Shown: in pieces, positions 53,594-63,093 of the stretch
Numbering within the stretch: the first letter of the stretch is position 1
Layout of the letters: each line of letters starts with the position of its first letter
Position numbers and translations under genes: made by a program
Assembly (NCBI GenBank): GCA_937136425.1
Contig: CAKZON010000006.1
Coordinates: forward strand, 1 to 64,000
Source of the DNA: an uncultured Crocinitomix sp.
Lineage (GTDB): Bacteria; Bacteroidota; Bacteroidia; Flavobacteriales_D; Crocinitomicaceae
DNA: 64,000 bases
Direction of reading: 5' to 3'
The notes under the pieces: generated by a model
The model's database searches: none
Seen by the model: only the letters and a program-made list of their open reading frames with translations
Told to the model about the DNA's origin: nothing

Positions 53594-55248
53594 ATAAAAC
53601 GATATCTATAAATATTTCAGGCTTTGTATTCAATATTGAAGAGCAAGCTTATGAGCATTTGAAGCAATATCTTGATAAAATTCGTAACAACTTCAGTAAT
53701 GAAGATGAACGAGACGAAATTATGGCGGACATTGAGCTTCGTATTGCAGAATTATTTCAAGAAAAAATTGCTCCAAATAAAGAAGTTATTGTTGAGGAGG
53801 ATATTGTTCAAATTCAAGAAATACTTGGATTGCCTGAAGATTTTGCTTCTGCAGATGATGATGAAAATTATCAGGATGATAAAACCGAAACTTCGTCAAA
53901 TGACAACAATCAAGAACCTAAAACGAAAAGACTATATCGCGACACGGACAATGCTTCTATCGCAGGAATTTGTAGTGGATTAGGCTATTATTTTGATGTT
54001 GATCGTGTTGTATTTAGAATAATTTTTGTTTTACTTTTCATTCTTTTCGGTTCAGGAATCTTGCTTTATTTAATACTTTGGTTAGTTGTTCCAGAAGCAA
54101 AAACAACGTCTGAAAAAATTGAAATGAAAGGTGGAGCTGTTAATGTTGAAAGCATTAAAGAGCATGTCTCCAATATCAAGCAAACTTTAACAGAAAAAGG
54201 AAATGCAGCGAATGTTGGAGAAAAAGTTCGAGGTGCAGTTGACAAAGGGGTTGTTGTTGGTCTTTCTGTTTTTCAAGCAGTCTCTAAAATATTTGGAGTA
54301 GGGTTTACAATTGGTGGTATTTTTATGTTTGTATTCTTAATGATTCTTCTTTTTGGAAACACTGGAATTCTACCTTTTATTGGCCCAGACCGAATTGATG
54401 GAATCCCTATGCTTATAGAAATTATCTACCCAGGTGAAGAACCCAGCTCTTTAATATTTTTTTCTGTGGTCTTGGTATTAACCATTCCTATCATTTCATT
54501 GATCACACTCGGAGTGAGAATACTATTCAATTACCGTCAAAACATAAAAATTGTCGCATGGACCTTTGCCATAGTTTGGTCAGTGGCAGTTGGAATTCTA
54601 TTCGTTTACAGCACAGAACTAGCCAGCAACTTCAAAAGCGATAAAGAAATTCGATATTCCATTCCATTAGAGGATGCCAACACAGATGAACTAATCATTA
54701 GTGTAATGGATGATGACCAATTCTCTAATCATATTGACCCTTATGACGATTGGGGAGCATCTGAATTAGTAAAAGTTGATGAAGAATTTATATACTTCGG
54801 TCTACCAAAACTAAAAGTTATCTCATTGTATGACACAGGGAGTTTTAGAGTATCAATTATTAAAGAAAGTCATGGTGCTACTACTCGAGAAGCAATTGGA
54901 AATATTGAACGGATAGACTACCCTATAATTAGCAAAGGAAATCAGCTATTCATTAGCCCTTATCTTAAAATGCCTAAGGAAGATAAATTGCGAGCACAAT
55001 ATGTTCGGGTAGAAATTCTTGTTCCACGTGGGAAAATGGTTAAATTCGGAAAAAATATAGATCGAGTTTTAAGACATCTTGGTGACGAATCTGTTCCTTA
55101 CGCCTCACACTACGAAGGTACTGAATGGATTAACTTAAGAAGCAGTTTTCACCCTAAAGGTTCTGTAGACTATGATCAATACGAGAGAATTTTCGACAAT
55201 GGTCAAGAGCAAACAGATGAACAATCAACCCAAGAACAGGAAGACTAG
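53590..55248 (+). CDS. PspC-domain membrane stress protein
   Basis: Start set at ATG 53590, in the ATGA overlap with PadR, giving MNKTISINISGFVFNIEEQA; a frame open 51 bases upstream lies within the PadR gene and is unlikely. The 552-residue protein has an N-terminal helical region of about 110 residues (IEEQAYEHLKQYLDKIRNN, with a DEIMADIELRIAELFQ motif), a PspC domain (about 115-170: RLYRDTDNASIAGICSGLGYYF, DRVVFRIIFVLLFILF), further membrane helices (about 235-265, 290-320, 325-345) and a C-terminal periplasmic or cytoplasmic part with weak similarity to envelope-stress proteins. A role in membrane stress is inferred from PspC. Confidence 0.88.
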   Translation: MNKTISINISGFVFNIEEQAYEHLKQYLDKIRNNFSNEDERDEIMADIELRIAELFQEKIAPNKEVIVEEDIVQIQEILGLPEDFASADDDENYQDDKTETSSNDNNQEPKTKRLYRDTDNASIAGICSGLGYYFDVDRVVFRIIFVLLFILFGSGILLYLILWLVVPEAKTTSEKIEMKGGAVNVESIKEHVSNIKQTLTEKGNAANVGEKVRGAVDKGVVVGLSVFQAVSKIFGVGFTIGGIFMFVFLMILLFGNTGILPFIGPDRIDGIPMLIEIIYPGEEPSSLIFFSVVLVLTIPIISLITLGVRILFNYRQNIKIVAWTFAIVWSVAVGILFVYSTELASNFKSDKEIRYSIPLEDANTDELIISVMDDDQFSNHIDPYDDWGASELVKVDEEFIYFGLPKLKVISLYDTGSFRVSIIKESHGATTREAIGNIERIDYPIISKGNQLFISPYLKMPKEDKLRAQYVRVEILVPRGKMVKFGKNIDRVLRHLGDESVPYASHYEGTEWINLRSSFHPKGSVDYDQYERIFDNGQEQTDEQSTQEQED

Positions 55249-56380
55249 TATATTAGTTTTGCCTAGATGGTATCCTAATAAAACGGATATTCAATTGGGT
55301 ATCTTCATTCAACGCCAAGTGGCACTACTCAAGGATGAATTTCAAATGCAGGTTGTATACGCTCAAGCCATTGTTGACTTAAACCAAGATTATGAACTGG
55401 TTTCAAATAATGACAATGGATTTGCCGAGCACATTGTTTACTTTAAAAGCGGTACAGGAATTTTAAAAAAACTCATCAACCTTAAACGCTATAAAAAAGC
55501 ACAACAAATAGGATTAAAACAAGTTCAGGTCGATATAGATTTATGTCACGTACATGTTCCGTATCGACCTGCTCTTTTAGCAATTAATTTTTACAAAAAA
55601 GGAGTTCCATTCGTAGTGACCGAACATTGGTCAGGCCATCTAAATGGAATTTATCAAAACAAAAATATTTTAGACAAACTCATTTATAAACGGGTTTTGA
55701 AAAAGGCAAAAAAAATTAGCACCGTAAGTGAGGCATTAAAAACAGCTTTCAAAAAAAACACGGGGTTTAATTCTGTAGTCATTCCTAACATCATAGAAAA
55801 GGCTGAACCTAACAATGAAACAAATTCAGAGGTTATTCAATTTTTATCTGTTGGCGATTTTCACAACGAGACGAAAAATTTTAGTGGTTTATTGCATGCC
55901 TTCAAAGCTGTGAATACAATCAACCCTAAAACCCAATTAACACTAATTGGTGGTGGCCCCGATTATGACGAAATAGTGAATTTAGCCAATGAATTAAATT
56001 TTCCTGAAAATGCGTTAACATTTACCAATAGACAACGACATGAATTTGTACTAAAAAGCATGAATGCATGCCATGTTTATATTTGTAATTCGCGATTTGA
56101 AACTTTTGGAATGACAGTGGCAGAAGCCTTGCGTTGCGGAAAACCTGTTATATCAACAAAGTGCGGTGGTCCAGAAGAGTTTTTACACGAAAACAACAGT
56201 ATTCTTATTACTCCTAGTCCACCTCAAAACAATAATGAGCATCAAGAATTAGCAGATGCTATGTTAAAAATGATTGAGGATTATAAAAATTACGACTCCG
56301 CAAAAATAAGCACAGAACTAAACACCAAATTTGGTAGAGAAGCCGTGCAAACTAAATGGCGCGAATTTTATCTTTCCTAA
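55217..56380 (+). CDS. GT4-type glycosyltransferase
   Basis: A 387-residue GT-B glycosyltransferase. I use ATG 55217 (MNNQPKNRKTSILVLPRWYP); the frame is open upstream but would overlap the PspC gene further. Even so the two overlap by 32 bases, so they are coupled. The catalytic E-x7-E region near the C-terminus is FETFGMTVAEALRCGKPVISTKCGGPEEFL (starting near 303; Glu in FETFG and Glu in AEAL). The acceptor is unknown; membrane or envelope polysaccharide is likely given the neighbour. Its stop shares CTAA with the convergent protease gene. Confidence 0.87.
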   Translation: MNNQPKNRKTSILVLPRWYPNKTDIQLGIFIQRQVALLKDEFQMQVVYAQAIVDLNQDYELVSNNDNGFAEHIVYFKSGTGILKKLINLKRYKKAQQIGLKQVQVDIDLCHVHVPYRPALLAINFYKKGVPFVVTEHWSGHLNGIYQNKNILDKLIYKRVLKKAKKISTVSEALKTAFKKNTGFNSVVIPNIIEKAEPNNETNSEVIQFLSVGDFHNETKNFSGLLHAFKAVNTINPKTQLTLIGGGPDYDEIVNLANELNFPENALTFTNRQRHEFVLKSMNACHVYICNSRFETFGMTVAEALRCGKPVISTKCGGPEEFLHENNSILITPSPPQNNNEHQELADAMLKMIEDYKNYDSAKISTELNTKFGREAVQTKWREFYLS

Positions 56381-57465
56381 TTATGTTCTGCTAATACCAT
56401 TCCATATTTCTCATGCAGTAAATCATCATATTCATCTGCTTTTTGAAACAATTCAGACAAGATAACCTTACCAGATTCTGGATTAAGATCATGATCATAA
56501 ATTATAGTTCCCAAAATAATATTCTGCCTATCAATGCTAAAGGTTAAACATTCCAAATCAAAGTTTTCTTTTAAAAGATAAGTATACAATTCACCAATAT
56601 TCTCTTTCGGCAAAGCACCCAAAGTAGCATCCGCATATATAAACCCGCTTTTGGTATTATGGGTAATTTTCACAAGTGCACTCCCCTCTTCAATATCCCA
56701 ACTTACTTTACCTACACGTGCCAAGCGCACATCTTTCCCTATTTCTTTTAAAATACTTTCTATCGTTTTGGAAACACCCTCTGGCTCATAATCTTGTGCA
56801 TCAAACTCTGCTAAATCAAACTTGTTTCCGCAATGCGCACAATACCCATCTTGCAAACTACTTTTAACAATTATATTGGTACAAGAAGAACACATAGAAG
56901 CTCGTTCATTAACCTCTTTATCAGCAAACTCAGTAATGATTGAATGCAACTTGGTAGAAGGCAATGCAAACCCCAAACTTTCGCCATCACGATATATAAA
57001 GGTGTTTACACCAACCACTTCACCATTTTCATTAATCAAAGGTCCACCGCTATTCCCTGGATTAATCGCTGCATCAACTTGGATATAATCCACATTATTG
57101 AATCGGCGCTCGGCTTTTGACACAATTCCTTTCGTTGCTGTAAAACGTAAACCTAACGGATGCCCAATTGCGATAATAGATTCCCCGGCCTCAACAGTTG
57201 CTTCAGAAATCTCTACTTGCTCTGCAGAACTATAACCATCAGGCATTCTTAAAAAAGCAATATCATTAAGCGCATCCGTATACAACACGTCTGTAATCGT
57301 TTTTGTAAAGTTCTCTCCTCTAACAATCACCTCGTCAGTGCCAAAAACAACATGTCTATTGGTAACAATAATGTTTTTATCCTTGACAATTAATCCACTT
57401 CCTGAACCATTTGGCGTATGAATCTGAACAACAATATCTTTATAGGTTGAAATAATCTCTTTCAT
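56377..57465 (-). CDS. Cytoplasmic trypsin-like (S1C) protease with zinc ribbon and C-terminal domain
   Basis: A 362-residue serine protease with no signal peptide. The catalytic triad is His38 (VTNRHVV), Asp68 (LNDIAF) and Ser139 (INPGNSGGPL), so the DegP/HtrA-like fold is intact. No PDZ domain follows. Instead there is a zinc ribbon with Cys192-x2-Cys195 and Cys209-x2-Cys212, then a 130-residue alpha/beta domain (GVSKTIESILKEIGKDVRLA to end) resembling the YbjN/type III secretion chaperone-like group. The same pattern appears in the adjacent 453-residue protein, 21 bases upstream, so the two are likely one system. This combination is unusual; function unknown. Confidence 0.85.
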   Translation of the reverse strand: MKEIISTYKDIVVQIHTPNGSGSGLIVKDKNIIVTNRHVVFGTDEVIVRGENFTKTITDVLYTDALNDIAFLRMPDGYSSAEQVEISEATVEAGESIIAIGHPLGLRFTATKGIVSKAERRFNNVDYIQVDAAINPGNSGGPLINENGEVVGVNTFIYRDGESLGFALPSTKLHSIITEFADKEVNERASMCSSCTNIIVKSSLQDGYCAHCGNKFDLAEFDAQDYEPEGVSKTIESILKEIGKDVRLARVGKVSWDIEEGSALVKITHNTKSGFIYADATLGALPKENIGELYTYLLKENFDLECLTFSIDRQNIILGTIIYDHDLNPESGKVILSELFQKADEYDDLLHEKYGMVLAEHN

Positions 57466-57486
57466 CTTTAATTGTTTAGGTTGGGT

Positions 57487-58848
57487 TTATTTTTTTCTTA
57501 AATCTACTTTATCTAACACCAATAAAAGTGAATCAATAAAATTAGAAGGAGTAGTAAAATTCAACGTACTTGTATTCATTGCTATAAACGGATAGTCTTT
57601 TTTAGAACGAGCCATAATTTCATTGATTGAACTAACAATTCTTTTTCCGTTCAAAACCCCATTAGCACCTACAAAGTCATTATTATCTCCCATTTCTCGA
57701 TAGTAATCAGGATTTAAAATATGCATTGCAATGTTTAAAATATCTGTTACAGGATACACCATTCCATAATTAAAAAAGGCATAACTAACCATATATCCAT
57801 ACACGGCCTGTTGTATCTGCGGATATCTATTATCTCTATACCACCCCACTTTTTCACGCTCCTTAAACATCATGTCCATTACCGTTTTATGATTTGCTGC
57901 ATTGGCAATTGCAAATGTACACGTCACATCATACAACCCTTCAGAAACCTTCTCTTTGGGTTGCGACATTATTATGTCAAATTCTTTAATGATTTTTGCA
58001 TTGCGTTGAGCTGTAGTTGCGTCACTCTTTTTGAAAAATTCCATATGGATTAACTCCAATGAATTGGTCAAAACTCCTTGAGGAACAATTAAGTGATCAA
58101 TTTTATAAGACAAGTCTAAAAGTAAAAAAGCAATCCCTCCAGACATTTTTTGAGGATCCAATTTAGCAATCTCCGCTTTTGTTTCATTCACCCATTTATT
58201 GAGATACTTATATTTGATCTCCACATGTGATGGATCCGTTTCCTGAACATGGTCATCACCTAGTTCCTTAAGTGATGAAAATTCACTGATTAATAAATCA
58301 TCTTGCTGATCAGCTTTCTTCGCCAATTCTTTAAGCCCTGCATACAATTTGTTAGGTGAAGCATCCAACGCATGAGAGCTAAACTTCATGCAAATGGCAG
58401 TTCCATCTAATGCAAACTTAGAGTATTTCAACCCATAATTAATTGCCATTAACTTTCGCATTACTGGAATACTCGGACTTGACATTTCTGCCAGGTTTGT
58501 GGAGGCTATAAAATCTTTATTATTGCCTATTCCATGAATAACATTAGATCCTTGAATTAATTTAAATTCAATTTGATCTCCACTTCTTGTAATCGTTACA
58601 TTGTCTAATTCATGATCCTTCACATAATTCAAAAAAGCCTCAAAAGAATCAACATACCTTTTTTCTTTAAATGCTTTTATAGAAAGATCCCACTGCTCCA
58701 TTTGATAGGAATTCTTATTGCGGTCAGTATATCTTCCAAATTTGACGGTCTTATATTTTGTAGACGATTTGCTCGTCGTTTTTGGAGAAGTTGTATTTAC
58801 TTGAGACTCCTCTGAACCTCCTCCAAATAATCTTTTAAAAAATGACAT
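57487..58848 (-). CDS. Uncharacterised 453-residue protein, partner of the zinc-ribbon protease
   Basis: A 453-residue protein I do not recognise. The first 30 residues (FFKRLFGGG then Ser/Thr-rich) look like a flexible basic start. A domain at about 60-195 has the pattern LMAINYGLKYSKFALDG... ICMKF...LAKKADQQDDLLI, which aligns with the protease C-terminal domain (LLKENFDLECLTFSIDR... LFQKADEYDDLLH), placing it in the same YbjN-like group. The rest is mostly helical. No signal peptide or membrane helix, so cytoplasmic. It is transcribed first, the protease second (21-base gap). It may be a substrate-binding or chaperone partner; this is inference. Confidence 0.75.
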   Translation of the reverse strand: MSFFKRLFGGGSEESQVNTTSPKTTSKSSTKYKTVKFGRYTDRNKNSYQMEQWDLSIKAFKEKRYVDSFEAFLNYVKDHELDNVTITRSGDQIEFKLIQGSNVIHGIGNNKDFIASTNLAEMSSPSIPVMRKLMAINYGLKYSKFALDGTAICMKFSSHALDASPNKLYAGLKELAKKADQQDDLLISEFSSLKELGDDHVQETDPSHVEIKYKYLNKWVNETKAEIAKLDPQKMSGGIAFLLLDLSYKIDHLIVPQGVLTNSLELIHMEFFKKSDATTAQRNAKIIKEFDIIMSQPKEKVSEGLYDVTCTFAIANAANHKTVMDMMFKEREKVGWYRDNRYPQIQQAVYGYMVSYAFFNYGMVYPVTDILNIAMHILNPDYYREMGDNNDFVGANGVLNGKRIVSSINEIMARSKKDYPFIAMNTSTLNFTTPSNFIDSLLLVLDKVDLRKK

Positions 58849-59011
58849 AAACTAGGTTATTGAGAATCGAATATAAGCATTAATGTGCTAATTTTCTATA
58901 AATTAATATGGAAAACATTTGGTATGAATTAGTGCGTCTTTATCATGCTCATCTGGATTAAAATTGTAGATTTGATTAAATATTCAACCTGTTTTATTAA
59001 TAAAAATCGGG

Positions 59012-62000
59012 ATGATGATGAGGAAATTAGCAGTTATAATATTATTAGTGTTTGTTGGAATGAGTGCACTAGCTCAGCAATTCCATTTCAAACAATACTC
59101 TTTAGAAGAAGGTCTTTCACGATCGGGAGTTTACGACATTCTTCAGGATAACACAGGCTTTTTATGGGTAGCAACAGAAGGTGGCGGCGTTTGTAAATTT
59201 GATGGGAAGACTTTTAAACCCTACACGCGATTCAATGATTTAGCATCAGAAAAAATAAGAATTATTTTTCAAGACGAAGATGGCGTCATATGGCTTGGCA
59301 CCACTAATGGACTAACCTATTTTGATGGTGAAAACTTCCATAGTTTAACCGAAAATGATGGAATTGCAGATAATTATGTCCGCTCAATAGCTCAAGATCA
59401 TGAAGGTAACATATGGATTGGCGGTAATCGTGGAATTTCTATAATAGATTCTGATGAAAAAGATGTCTCCCGTAAATTGAAATTCAACTTCAGTTTGCCG
59501 CATAAAAAAGTTCGTTCCTTACAAACGCAAGATGACATTATGTGGGTTGGGACAGATGGAGGACTTTGCAAATATCAGAATGATAATGTTAGTATCGTTA
59601 CCACCGCTGAAGGATTGAGCGACAATACAATCTTAACTCTTTTTGTAGACTCTAAAAACAACCTTTGGGTTGGTACTGAAAATGGCATAAACAAAATATC
59701 TTCTGATACTATAGAATTTTGGACAGAAGAAAACGGACTCATAAACAATAGAGTTAGAAGTATAACTGAAGATTTTAAAGGAAATTTCTGGATTGGAACC
59801 AGCGAAGGAATTAGTGTCTTTAACGGCAATAGCTTCGTGAATTTAAATAGCGAAAATGGGCTTTCTAACGAACGTATAAGATGCATTACTTCTGACAATT
59901 TTAATAATATCTGGGTCGGTACTTATTTTGGAGGAATTATGCGATTCAACCATCAAGATTTTATTGCATACACACCGGCAGAAGGACTGGTTAGCAGTCA
60001 AATCCACTCCATCACTGAAGATGAAAAGGGCGATATTATTATTGGTACCTATGATGGTGTTTCCAAATTGAAAATTTATAACGAAAAGCTTTTACGCACA
60101 AAAACCGTCACAACGGATCAGGGATTATTAGACAATGATGTGCGCTCTATTTTTAAAGATGAAAACGATTGCTATTGGTATGGCACATCAACAGGAATAA
60201 CCCTTATTCAAAATAACAAAGTCACTTATTTAAATGAGAAAGTGGGCTTAAAGAATTCCGAAATTACTGTGATCAAAAAAATTGAGGACACATATTGGGT
60301 TGGAACCAACGACGGAATTGCAAAAATTAAAACGGATGACTATGTTGCCTTTCAGTTTGAAACTTATCAAAATAGTGATGGATTAGCAGGACATGTAGTT
60401 TCTCAAATAGAAGCGGATAAAAACGGAAACGTTTGGGTAAGTTTCTCGGATGGAACATTCAGTTTCTTTGAAGAAAACAGAGTAATCACCCCAACAGTTG
60501 ATGAATCACTAAAAGAAATAACATCTTTTAGTATTAATTCATCTGGTCAGTTCTGGATTGGAACCAATGGTAACGGCTTGTTTTATGGAGAGTATGATTA
60601 TCAAGAACATACAATGAAACTGAACAAATTATCAACTCTTGATAATTTAAGTTCCAACTATATATTTTCAATACTAATTAACGACAATTCAATTTGGGCA
60701 GGGCATGAAAACGGATTGGATCTTATCACTCCAGAAACAGACTCAACTTTTGATATTCAATCTTATGGTCCCGAACGTGGCTTTTTTGGCTTGCAAAATA
60801 ATCAAAATGCTTCCTTTAAAGATTCTAAAGGAAACCTCTGGTTTGGCACTGTTAACGGTTTGTTTTGTCTAAAAAATAACGTACTTGAAAAATTCACAGA
60901 AGGCAAGCCCTCCATTAACTACATCCAATCCATTAAAATAAATGGGAAATTTATTGATTGGGCTAATACAGAAGAATGGTGTGACAGCACTGAAGGAGTG
61001 TTTGGATTACCGGTTAATCTATCATTACCTTATGACGAAAACAATATCTCTTTTGAATTTATTGGTCTCAACTTTATTTCACCAAAAAATGTAAAATACA
61101 GTTGGATGCTTGAAGGCTTTGATGATGACTGGAAATCTGTCACCAAAAACAATTTTACCACTTACACCAATCTTGACCCAGGTAAATATTCATTTTTATT
61201 ACGTTCTTCTAATGAGCACGGCCGAATAACAGGAGACCCAATTCGTTTTGATTTTAGAATCGAGAAACCATGGTGGTCTACTTGGCTTGTTAGAATTTTG
61301 GTAGCAATTTTAGCCCTTGCTCTAATTAGTTTTATCATTAGCATAAGAACGCGTCAACTTCGATCCAAACAACGTGCATTAGAACACACCATCAAGGATC
61401 GAACTTCTGAAATTCGTAGACAAAAAGAAGAATTGGAAAATAAGAACAGTGAAATCACCGACTCTATTTTATACTCAAGAAGAATTCAACAATCAATCCT
61501 TCCTGGAATAGAGAAATTAAACAAGGCTCTCAATCATTATTTTGTTTTCTATAAACCAAAAGACATTGTTTCTGGAGACTTCTATTGGGCGGAACGCTCT
61601 CTAAACGAGAAAAACTTAACTTTTGTGGCAGTAGCAGATTGTACTGGCCATGGAGTTCCTGGCGCAATGGTAAGCTTAGTGGGCACTCGAGCTTTAAACA
61701 GTGCGGTTAGAGAACACGGGTTAACTAAACCAAGTGATATTCTTAATCAAACAAATGAAATAGTACTTGAAGCATTTACGGATGCAGAATCTGGTACTAT
61801 CATTAAAGATGGGATGGACATTGCTTTATTAGCGCTAAACCAATCAACTGACAAAACATCCTTTCAATATGCTGGTGCACATAACCCTCTTTGGGTCGTT
61901 CGAAATAAATCAAATGGAAATTTAGTGGCTAATGGATTGGAGATTGAGCCCAATATTGAGTTAGGCGATTTTAATTTGTTTGAAATAAAAGGTGACAAAC

Positions 62001-62278
62001 AACCTATTGGTTATTTTGAAAATCAAGCCCCATTTAAAAACCACCACGGAGATCTTGAAAAAGGTGATCGCATCTATTTAATCAGTGATGGATATGCTGA
62101 TCAATTTGGAGGGCCAAAAGGCAAAAAATTCAAGTATAAAGCGCTCAAAAATCTTATTCTTGCAAATCAAAACAAAAATATTGAAGCACAAAGGGCTGAA
62201 CTAAAACGTGCCTTCTTTGACTGGATGGGAGAACTCGAGCAACTAGATGACGTTTGTTTAATGGGAATTGAAGTTTAA
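59012..62278 (+). CDS. Periplasmic-propeller sensor with cytoplasmic SpoIIE-type phosphatase
   Basis: A 1088-residue membrane sensor. Signal/anchor MMMRKLAVIILLVFVGMSALA, then about 14 two-component-regulator propeller blades (many with WIGT..GI..: examples LWVATEGGGVCKF, IWLGTTNGLTYFDG, FWIGTSEGISVFNG), a Y_Y_Y domain (about 675-745), one membrane helix (about 755-778, LVRILVAILALALISFII), a coiled coil (785-820, RTSEIRRQKEELENKNSEI) and a C-terminal SpoIIE/PP2C phosphatase (from about 840: VSGDFYWAE, ADCTGHGVPGAMVS, GMDIALLAL). In other bacteria such phosphatases act on anti-sigma antagonists; no STAS or anti-sigma gene is nearby. Three ATGs in a row (59012-59020) could serve as start. Confidence 0.93.
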   Translation: MMMRKLAVIILLVFVGMSALAQQFHFKQYSLEEGLSRSGVYDILQDNTGFLWVATEGGGVCKFDGKTFKPYTRFNDLASEKIRIIFQDEDGVIWLGTTNGLTYFDGENFHSLTENDGIADNYVRSIAQDHEGNIWIGGNRGISIIDSDEKDVSRKLKFNFSLPHKKVRSLQTQDDIMWVGTDGGLCKYQNDNVSIVTTAEGLSDNTILTLFVDSKNNLWVGTENGINKISSDTIEFWTEENGLINNRVRSITEDFKGNFWIGTSEGISVFNGNSFVNLNSENGLSNERIRCITSDNFNNIWVGTYFGGIMRFNHQDFIAYTPAEGLVSSQIHSITEDEKGDIIIGTYDGVSKLKIYNEKLLRTKTVTTDQGLLDNDVRSIFKDENDCYWYGTSTGITLIQNNKVTYLNEKVGLKNSEITVIKKIEDTYWVGTNDGIAKIKTDDYVAFQFETYQNSDGLAGHVVSQIEADKNGNVWVSFSDGTFSFFEENRVITPTVDESLKEITSFSINSSGQFWIGTNGNGLFYGEYDYQEHTMKLNKLSTLDNLSSNYIFSILINDNSIWAGHENGLDLITPETDSTFDIQSYGPERGFFGLQNNQNASFKDSKGNLWFGTVNGLFCLKNNVLEKFTEGKPSINYIQSIKINGKFIDWANTEEWCDSTEGVFGLPVNLSLPYDENNISFEFIGLNFISPKNVKYSWMLEGFDDDWKSVTKNNFTTYTNLDPGKYSFLLRSSNEHGRITGDPIRFDFRIEKPWWSTWLVRILVAILALALISFIISIRTRQLRSKQRALEHTIKDRTSEIRRQKEELENKNSEITDSILYSRRIQQSILPGIEKLNKALNHYFVFYKPKDIVSGDFYWAERSLNEKNLTFVAVADCTGHGVPGAMVSLVGTRALNSAVREHGLTKPSDILNQTNEIVLEAFTDAESGTIIKDGMDIALLALNQSTDKTSFQYAGAHNPLWVVRNKSNGNLVANGLEIEPNIELGDFNLFEIKGDKQPIGYFENQAPFKNHHGDLEKGDRIYLISDGYADQFGGPKGKKFKYKALKNLILANQNKNIEAQRAELKRAFFDWMGELEQLDDVCLMGIEV

Positions 62279-63093
62279 CTTATTGCGTCAATAAAACGCT
62301 GAATTTCGGCTTCATTTTCAGCAATATAATCCAATGCGTCTTTTCTTAATGCTATGATATTTTTAGCACTTGTATTTTGCATAGAATCAACTGCAGCAAC
62401 TAACTTTGGATTAAAACGGAAATAGTTCAATTCTCCTTGAGACTGCAACCCTTTCATATGCTTATGCACATTCTTCACTTCCTCTTCCACAGCATCTATT
62501 TCGCGCATTATTCCAGTTCCCAAACTTAAGTAGGTTATCTTACCTGAATGAGAAGTTTGGCTTCGTTGCGCTAATTGAGTTGGGTTTTTCGCATTAAAAA
62601 AACCATCTACATATAATTCATTATTAATCTTCACTGCTGGAAAAACACCAGGAAAAGCACAACTAGCTGCTATTGCTTCATCCAACGGACAACTATTTTG
62701 AGCATTAAATATTACTGGAGATAAATCATTTGCATTTGAAACTACAATATTCAAGTTAGGAAACTGATTTAAATGTAGATTCGAAAAATTGGCCTGAATT
62801 AGTTGATTTAAAGCCCTTGTAGGAATTGACACTCCATGCGGATGAACAGCCGCCGAGGATCTAAATTCATACATGTTTAAAACATTTTGTACTGCCAACT
62901 CAAACGCACTTCCAGCCTGAATAGACATAGCACCTGAAATCAATGCGCCTGTCGAGGTTCCCCACCACGAAATGTTTTTTGAAAAAAGATCATCAGACAA
63001 TCGCCTCTGAATCTGTTTTAGAATAATTAACGGAATAATACCGCGAATTCCTCCACCGTCAATTGAAATGACAAGATGGTTTTTCTGCATCAT
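62275..63093 (-). CDS. Patatin-like phospholipase
   Basis: A 272-residue patatin. I start at ATG 63093, which overlaps the stop of the peptidase gene as ATGA; the frame is open to 63156 but the extra 21 residues overlap the LysM domain and do not resemble patatins. Oxyanion hole DGGGIRG (12-18), nucleophile Ser47 in GTSTG, and Asp163 in YVDGFF (the family usually has DGG or DGA, here DGF). It probably hydrolyses membrane phospholipids or related acyl esters. No signal peptide. Co-transcribed with the M23 peptidase; convergent with the sensor gene, sharing TTAA at the stops. Confidence 0.88.
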   Translation of the reverse strand: MMQKNHLVISIDGGGIRGIIPLIILKQIQRRLSDDLFSKNISWWGTSTGALISGAMSIQAGSAFELAVQNVLNMYEFRSSAAVHPHGVSIPTRALNQLIQANFSNLHLNQFPNLNIVVSNANDLSPVIFNAQNSCPLDEAIAASCAFPGVFPAVKINNELYVDGFFNAKNPTQLAQRSQTSHSGKITYLSLGTGIMREIDAVEEEVKNVHKHMKGLQSQGELNYFRFNPKLVAAVDSMQNTSAKNIIALRKDALDYIAENEAEIQRFIDAIS

